DNA of 17,774 bases from Rubrobacteraceae bacterium (lineage in GTDB: Bacteria; Actinomycetota; Rubrobacteria; Rubrobacterales; Rubrobacteraceae). The stretch spans positions 1-17,774 of the forward strand of contig JARDZQ010000009.1 in the NCBI GenBank assembly GCA_029240775.1. Reading direction: 5' to 3'. The notes under the pieces were generated by a model, which did no database searches, was not told where the DNA came from, and saw only the letters and a list, made by a program, of their open reading frames with translations. The position numbers and the translations under genes are program-made. Positions 13,732 to 17,774 of this stretch are shown here, piece by piece; positions within the stretch are counted from its first letter, which is position 1, and each line of letters starts with the position of its first letter.

Positions 13732-13817
13732 TCACACGCGGACTTCGAATCTGATCTCACCATCGGGACTCAGGCGGGTGCGGAAGGCTAGTGGGTTGTT
13801 TGTAAACTCTAGGGTAG
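13732..13817 (-). pseudogene. C-terminal remnant of an unidentified minus-strand gene
   Basis: On the minus strand the frame reads TLEFTNNPLAFRTRLSPDGE then IRFEVRV and a TGA at 13734-13732. The alternating hydrophobic and charged residues look like the closing beta strands of a real protein. The sequence upstream of about 13817 belongs to mug on the other strand, so the coding part is cut off exactly at the edge of the inserted DNA. Family unknown. Confidence 0.35.
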
Positions 13818-14039
13818 ACCAACCTCTGCTCCCGACCCACGCGCAGGGCCGACGAGTTGACGCGGGAAGAGATAAAGGCCGGGGCGCAGAAACTACGCGC
13901 CAAGCTTGAGCGCCTGCGTCCTCGCGTACACCGGTATCGGCGTCTACAGATGGTCCAGGGCGACCTCGAAGGTCGGGTGGGGCGTGCAGGAGAGCCTCGT
14001 CGTCCCTGGCGCCACTGACGTCGTCGTGCCGTCCCCATC
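13818..14039 (+). pseudogene. mug: mug, C-terminal piece, frameshifted and truncated
   Basis: Starting at ACC 13818 the sequence reads TNLCSRPTRRADELTREEIK, then AGAQKLRAKLERLRPRV. This is the part of Mug that should follow the RYGFG that ends the piece at 11943-12149. At about 13926 the frame changes. The continuation, in the frame of TAC 13927, is YTGIGVYRW, then SKVGWGVQESLVVPG and VVVPSPS. The family's SPSGLN-type motif is cut after SPS, where unrelated coding sequence begins. With an insertion, a frameshift and a lost C-terminus, the gene cannot make a full enzyme. Confidence 0.8.
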
Positions 14040-14165
14040 TCGCTGGCACTGGTCATCTTTATCGTGCTGGTCCTCATGCTGCCGCCGGCCATACGCCTGT
14101 TGCGCGCCCGTCAGGCCGCCCGGCATCGCGGCGTCGTGCAAAACAAACCCGGAGGGCAAAGGTAG
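14034..14165 (+). pseudogene. C-terminal tail of an unidentified membrane protein
   Basis: The frame ending at TAG 14163-14165 reads ISLALVIFIVLVLMLPPAIR and then LLRARQAARHRG and a short polar end. That is a transmembrane helix followed by a basic cytoplasmic tail. There is no start codon, because the upstream sequence belongs to mug in another frame. It seems to be the 3' end of a gene brought next to mug by deletion or recombination. Confidence 0.4.
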
Positions 14166-14240
14166 GGACGAGTGCTACCGTACCTCCACACCCTTCCCGA
14201 CGGAAGGATGAAGGCCCAATCACGTTCGCTCGTTTTGCGC

Positions 14241-14268
14241 AAAGAAGCCGGGGCCTCTACGCCCCGGC
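14241..14268 (-). terminator. Rho-independent terminator of the GlsB-type gene
   Basis: Read on the minus strand, GCCGGGGC, a six-base loop and GCCCCGGC form a perfect 8-bp GC stem, followed by TTCTTTGCG. It lies 19 bases after the stop codon at 14287. The stem, the T-rich tail and the position agree. Confidence 0.75.
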
Positions 14269-14286
14269 CTCCGGTAAGGTCCCGCG

Positions 14287-14544
14287 TCAGGTAGTTCTAC
14301 CCGCGACCAGACGGTAGATCAGCAGAAGGATGATCGCCCCCACGGTCGCAACCAGGATGGACCATATGTTGAACCCCGACATCCCGGCCCCGCCGAACAG
14401 GCTAAAGACGAACCCGCCCACGAAAGCACCCGCGATCCCTATGAGGATCGTTACGATGATGCCGCCCGGGTCGTCTCCCGGCAGGATGAGCTTTGCCAAC
14501 GCTCCGGCGATCAGCCCGACCACTATCCACGCTATTATTCCCAT
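14287..14544 (-). CDS. GlsB/YeaQ/YmgE family small membrane protein
   Basis: An 85-residue protein with three hydrophobic segments (about 3-20, 28-50 and 60-80). The family pattern (PF04226) is clear: IIAWIVVGLIAGALAKLILPG, DDPGGIIVTILIGIAGAFVGG and a final GAIILLLIYRLV. The start ATG 14544 has a GAGAGG ribosome binding site. These proteins are often stress-induced, but their biochemical role is unknown. It is monocistronic with its own terminator. The high GC and usual codons make it look native, so it probably marks the right edge of the disturbed zone. Confidence 0.9.
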   Translation of the reverse strand: MGIIAWIVVGLIAGALAKLILPGDDPGGIIVTILIGIAGAFVGGFVFSLFGGAGMSGFNIWSILVATVGAIILLLIYRLVAGRTT

Positions 14545-14883
14545 CGTACGTCCTCTCTGGAGGGTCCGCTTACGCCAAGACGTGTACCCATTTCATAATC
14601 CGCTCGAAACCTGTCGATCCGAACTTGAGGGGGCGGAACAGGGAGGTTGGCCAGCCTGGCTGACCCCGTGGGTAAAGACCCGCTAGACGCCGAACGCCCG
14701 GCCGTCAACAACCCTCTGAACCAGCGAAGAATACCTGCGCTTGCGGGCGCGCCCGCGATCGCGACCTAGAAACCACCTCTGCCTAGGTCTCAGACAGTCT
14801 CTTTACGCTGTCCGGTGAACAAGACTTCAAGGATGCGATAAGCTGCGCCAAGCCCAAGCGTCATCCTACCTTCACACAGATGG
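14545..14883. other. Gene-free stretch between GlsB-type and DUF4239 genes
   Basis: No convincing gene is seen on either strand. A perfect 14-bp palindrome GCGGGCGCGCCCGC lies at 14743-14756 and could be a protein-binding site or part of a hairpin. The GGCCAGCCTGGCTGACC stretch near 14649-14665 can also fold. The divergent promoters of both flanking genes must be here, but no -35/-10 pair stands out. Confidence 0.4.
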
Positions 14884-15696
14884 ATGTCGAACAAGGAAAG
14901 GGAAGGCGGCTTGTTGGCACAACTACCCACAGCGGTGTTGGGTATCCTGATCATCGTGCTGGCCGTGTCACTCGCGGTAGCGGGTACAGCCCTGGTACAC
15001 AATCGGGTACCAGTTAAGCTACGCGAATCGCACACCGTCCCCCTCGGCTTGATCAACGGGGGACTTAACGGTATGTTCGGCATCATAGTCGGACTTACGG
15101 CTTTTCTCGTGTTGGGCGAGTACAGTGACGCCCAGCAGGCGCTGCAAAGCGAAGCCGGAGACGTAGAGGAGATTTACAGGCTTGCCGAACCGCTTCCTGA
15201 ACCGAAGCGAGAACAAATCCAAGGGTTAGCCGCCTCTTATGCTCGCGTAGTGGTAGACGAGGAATGGGCTCTCATGAGAGAAGACATGACGAGTCCACGC
15301 GCCGCCGCTCTCAGCGAGGAGCTTCGCAGAAGCATCCAGGAGGGGTACAGGACTAGCACGGGTGCCGAACAAGACTTTCTTGGGGAGGAACTCGATGTGA
15401 TGGACGAGCTTGACGAAGCCAGGGAGGCTCGCCTGCTCGCCGTGCACCAGCGCTTGCCTGCTATCCTCTGGATCGCTCTGGCAGTCCTAGCGATAGCCAC
15501 AATAGGATTCTCTTCCCTCGTCGGCATGGAGAATCGCCGCCTACACCTGCTGACCGTTGGTGTCTTAGCTACGGGCATCACCTTAGTCTTGTTCACGATC
15601 GCCATCCTCGATCGCCCCTTCAGCACGGATTTTCGGGTGCAGCCGCAACCGTTCGAATTGCTGTTGCACGAGATCGAAGGAAACCGCGGGCGATAG
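14884..15696 (+). CDS. DUF4239 (bestrophin-like) membrane protein
   Basis: A 270-residue protein with two N-terminal membrane helices (about 15-37 and 60-78), a large helical middle part and two C-terminal helices (about 190-210 and 217-242). Recognisable stretches are GMFGIIVGLTAFLVLGEY, AEPLPEPKREQIQGLAASYA and the closing RPFSTDFRVQPQPFELLL, which fit the DUF4239 family (PF14023). The ATG 14884 has no good ribosome binding site. An AAGGGAAGG just before TTG 14914 suggests the true start may be there, shortening the protein by 10 residues. Codon third positions are clearly less GC-rich than in the genes to the left, which may indicate acquisition. Function unknown. Confidence 0.8.
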   Translation: MSNKEREGGLLAQLPTAVLGILIIVLAVSLAVAGTALVHNRVPVKLRESHTVPLGLINGGLNGMFGIIVGLTAFLVLGEYSDAQQALQSEAGDVEEIYRLAEPLPEPKREQIQGLAASYARVVVDEEWALMREDMTSPRAAALSEELRRSIQEGYRTSTGAEQDFLGEELDVMDELDEAREARLLAVHQRLPAILWIALAVLAIATIGFSSLVGMENRRLHLLTVGVLATGITLVLFTIAILDRPFSTDFRVQPQPFELLLHEIEGNRGR

Positions 15697-15837
15697 TTCC
15701 TCGCAAAGACTCGGCTATCTCCGAGGTGCTCCGCGAATCTCTGCAAACTCGTATCCCGCGGATTTCGTAGTATTCCATACTGCTCAGCAATCAGCGCATA
15801 GGCTAGAGGCCTCCTCGTCTAGCTCAGTGCGAGCTGC

Positions 15838-16262
15838 GTGTCAGAAGTTCCTTCGGCCAGCAGGGCGTGGAACCTTAGCTCGGCCGGCCAGCTACTTGGC
15901 GCTCTGGCGATCCTGGGCACCGCCAGTGGGGCGATCTCCAGCTTTATCGTCAAGCTGCAGTACAGGGACGAGAACGTGCCGCCGAGCACCGCCCGAAGCT
16001 CAAGGAGAAGAGCGTCGGGGCAGTGATCGTGCTCGGCCTGGCCTGTACGGCGCTGACCTTCATGCTCTACTACCAGCTCATCGCCGAGGTGGGGGAGGAG
16101 GAGCGTCTCTGGGTAACTACCTCACACCCATCGTCGCGCTCTTCTACGGGGTGATCCTTCTGGGAGAGCCGCTCACGCGCGCGGGGATCCTGGGTCTTGC
16201 CCTTATTACAAGGTACCGGCAGCGAGATAATACTCGCCTGGCCGGACTTTCAAGCGTACTGA
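15838..16262 (+). pseudogene. Decayed EamA/DMT-type transporter
   Basis: Three frames in turn give pieces of the second half of an EamA transporter. The first is GQLLGALAILGTASGAISSF (about 15886-15945). The second is SVGAVIVLGLACTALTFMLY, continuing YQLIAEVGEEERLW (15981 to about 16110). The third is TPIVALFYGVILLGEPLTRA, continuing GILGLAL (16121 to about 16206). The last is in the expected conserved form (GE at the end of a helix, then a glycine-rich helix). The frame breaks lie at about 15980, 16111 and 16209, after which the frame closes at TGA 16260-16262. The first EamA domain is missing. It cannot encode a working transporter. Confidence 0.7.
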
Positions 16263-16333
16263 AGCGCCCTACGGAGGGGAAGATATCGCTGCCCCCTCCG
16301 TTCTCTGCAAATCTGCACGCTCCCTCCACTCTA

Positions 16334-16362
16334 TTGACTATCTTCGCGGCCAAAAGTAGTCT
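16334..16362 (+). promoter_or_regulatory. Candidate promoter of codA
   Basis: TTGACT (16334-16339), a spacer of exactly 17 bases and TAGTCT (16357-16362) give a housekeeping-type promoter with a near-perfect -35 and a moderate -10. It lies 58 bases before the GTG start of codA, leaving a leader of about 50 bases. Confidence 0.5.
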
Positions 16363-16420
16363 GCGGAGTATGACCCGTTAACGTCGGGGAGGCGTTGGTT
16401 TCGGGGCGAAAGGAGGACGC

Positions 16421-17683
16421 GTGTACCAGTTGATCCTGCGCGGGACGCGGCTCGGGGATGAGGTCCTGGACATCGGCGTCCAGGACGGCACGATAGCCAG
16501 GATCTCCGCGGGAATCGAGGAAGGTGCCGGGCGCGAGATCGAAGCTCAGGGACGGCTCGTCTCGCCGCCCTTCATCGAGTCGCACGTACACCTGGACACG
16601 ACGCTAACCGCCGGGGAGCCGCGGTGGAACGAGTCGGGGACGCTCTTCGAGGGGATCCGGATCTGGTCCGAGCGCAAGAAGCGCCTCACCCGTGAGGACG
16701 TAATTGCGCGCGCTACGCAGCTCCTGCGCTGGCAGGCGGCCCAGGGCGTGCTGCACGTGCGCACCCACGCGGACGTCACGGACCCCGAGTTCACGGGTCT
16801 GAAAGCCCTGCTCGAGGTCAAAGAGAAGGTGCGCGGCTGGGCGGACGTCCAGATCGTCGCCTTCCCGCAAGAGGGCATGCTCTCCTTCCCGAAGGGCGTC
16901 GAGCTCATGGAGGAGGCCTTGAAGCTCGGCGCTGACGTGGTCGGGGGGATACCCCACTACGAGCACACCCGGGAGCTGGGGGTGGAGTCCGTGAAGGAGA
17001 GCTTCCGCCTCGCCGAGAAGCACGACAGACCCATAGACATCCACTGCGACGAGACCGACGACCCGGAGTCGAGGTTCCTCGAGGTCATGGCAGCCGAGGC
17101 CATCCGGACCGGGATGGGAGAGCGCGTCACGGCGAGCCACACCACCGCCTTCGGCTCCTACGACAACGCGTACGCTTTCAAGCTCATGGGGTTCCTGGTG
17201 AAGAGCGGCATCAACTTCGTGGCGAACCCCCTCATCAACATAACCCTGCAGGGCCGCTACGACACCTACCCGAAGCGGCGCGGGATCACGCGCGTCAAGG
17301 AGCTCTGGCAGAACGGCCTCAACGTCTCTTTGGGCTACGACGACATCATGGACCCGTGGTACCCGCTGGGCACCGGAGGGATGCTGCAGCCCGCGCACAT
17401 GGCCGTCCACGCGTGCCACATGACGAGCCGCAAGGAGGTCACCGCCTGCTTCGACATGGTCACCGAGAACGCCGCCCGGACGCTGGGACTAAAAGCCTAT
17501 GGCGTCGCCGAGGGGAATCCTGCCAACCTGGTGCTGGTAGATGCGCCCGACAGGTGGGACGCTATCCGGCGCCTCGCCGCGACGACCCTGGTCACAAAAG
17601 ACGGAGAGGTCATCTCGGAGACCAGCCCGGCCCAGACCCGGCTCATGGGCGAGATCGTGGATTTCCGGAGGGGAGAGGAGTAG
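16421..17683 (+). CDS. codA: Cytosine deaminase
   Basis: A 420-residue metal-dependent amidohydrolase that converts cytosine to uracil and ammonia in pyrimidine salvage. GTG 16421 follows an AAAGGAGG ribosome binding site. The whole chain matches E. coli CodA: metal ligands His55 and His57 in ESHVHLDTT, Gln150 in FPQEG, His208 and Glu211 in IHCDET, His240 in ASHTTAFGSY and Asp307 in GYDDIMDPWYPLG. The WNESGTLFEGI segment (69-79) and the LQGRYDTYPKRRGITRVKE segment (276-294) are also diagnostic of CodA rather than other amidohydrolases. One difference is Tyr306, where the E. coli enzyme has His in GHDD. The next gene starts 2 bases after the stop, giving a codA-permease operon. Confidence 0.95.
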   Translation: MYQLILRGTRLGDEVLDIGVQDGTIARISAGIEEGAGREIEAQGRLVSPPFIESHVHLDTTLTAGEPRWNESGTLFEGIRIWSERKKRLTREDVIARATQLLRWQAAQGVLHVRTHADVTDPEFTGLKALLEVKEKVRGWADVQIVAFPQEGMLSFPKGVELMEEALKLGADVVGGIPHYEHTRELGVESVKESFRLAEKHDRPIDIHCDETDDPESRFLEVMAAEAIRTGMGERVTASHTTAFGSYDNAYAFKLMGFLVKSGINFVANPLINITLQGRYDTYPKRRGITRVKELWQNGLNVSLGYDDIMDPWYPLGTGGMLQPAHMAVHACHMTSRKEVTACFDMVTENAARTLGLKAYGVAEGNPANLVLVDAPDRWDAIRRLAATTLVTKDGEVISETSPAQTRLMGEIVDFRRGEE

Positions 17684-17685
17684 CG

Positions 17686-17774
17686 GTGGACAGACAACCC
17701 GGCGTCGAGGAGCGAGGCGAGCAGGCGGAGCTCGAAGAAGCCATACACATCGAGAAGCACAACAGCATCGCGCC
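17686..17774 (+). CDS. Start of a probable cytosine/purine permease (runs off the right edge)
   Basis: Only 29 codons are present. GTG 17686 begins 2 bases after the codA stop and is preceded by GGGGAGAGGAG. The visible residues (MDRQPGVEERGEQAELEEAI then HIEKHNSIAP) are a charged cytoplasmic N-terminus. NCS1-type cytosine/purine permeases often start with such a tail ending in a short acidic/His segment followed by '..P..ER..', and they are the usual partner of codA. No membrane segment is reached, so the call is mostly from context. Confidence 0.5.
   Translation, partial: MDRQPGVEERGEQAELEEAIHIEKHNSIA

Larger units (their letters stand above)
12147..13817. mobile_element. About 1.67 kb insertion within mug (type unknown)
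   Basis: The two halves of mug flank this segment and join almost residue to residue, so it was inserted later. It is visibly more A/T-rich than the neighbouring genes from about 12250 onward. It holds two minus-strand short genes, a tandem of small plus-strand ORFs and, at the right edge, the tail of a minus-strand gene. I find no transposase, integrase, terminal inverted repeats or clear target duplication, so it is not a complete insertion sequence. The left boundary could lie a few bases either side of 12147, and the first 75 bases are GC-rich. It may be an element remnant or a recombined fragment. Confidence 0.6.

Noticed and set aside
15812..15845. tRNA-like D-arm (TCTAGCTCAGTGCGAGCTG)
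   Set aside because: No matching acceptor stem, anticodon arm or GTTCGAAT-type T-loop follows in the next 60 bases, so it cannot fold as a tRNA.

Overview
The window looks like chromosomal DNA of a high-GC actinobacterium, most like Rubrobacter or a close relative. This is inferred from the GC-rich third codon positions, the frequent GTG and TTG starts with strong GGAGG-type ribosome binding sites, and the combination of families (PCP_red-domain peptide, CapA-type lipoprotein, DUF4349, Asp23, DUF3224, GlsB). No rRNA, tRNA, complete insertion sequence or CRISPR array was found.

Left part (1-3420): an SRPBCC-like gene runs off the left edge. Upstream of it are a short ORF and a truncated AAA-type NTPase, all on the minus strand. 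Divergent from these is a 62-residue PCP_red peptide whose promoter region holds a perfect 12-bp palindrome. After a gene-free stretch come a CapA-family lipoprotein and a DUF202 membrane protein on the minus strand.

Centre left (3448-8634): a minus-strand polar amino-acid ABC operon is tightly coupled (binding protein, permease, ATPase). It diverges from a plus-strand cluster of ECF sigma factor, membrane-anchored putative anti-sigma factor and DUF4349 lipoprotein. The last two share a near-identical short motif in their extracytoplasmic linkers.

Centre (8653-11925): a DUF3224 protein (minus), then a Mth938-like protein, an NAD-type succinate-semialdehyde dehydrogenase and an Asp23/Gls24 envelope-stress protein (plus).

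Right of centre (11943-16262) is the accessory-looking part. A mismatch-specific DNA glycosylase gene (mug) is broken in two. Its N-terminal piece lies at 11943-12149 and its C-terminal piece at 13818-14039, and the two join almost exactly at the protein level. Between them lie about 1.67 kb of more A/T-rich DNA carrying several short unknown genes and gene remnants. The C-terminal piece also has a frameshift and then runs into the tail of an unrelated membrane protein. Further on are a GlsB/YeaQ-type membrane protein with a clear terminator, a DUF4239 membrane protein and a decayed EamA-type transporter.

Right edge (16421-17774): cytosine deaminase codA with a recognisable promoter, followed 2 bases later by the start of a probable permease gene. 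This suggests a cytosine uptake and deamination operon.
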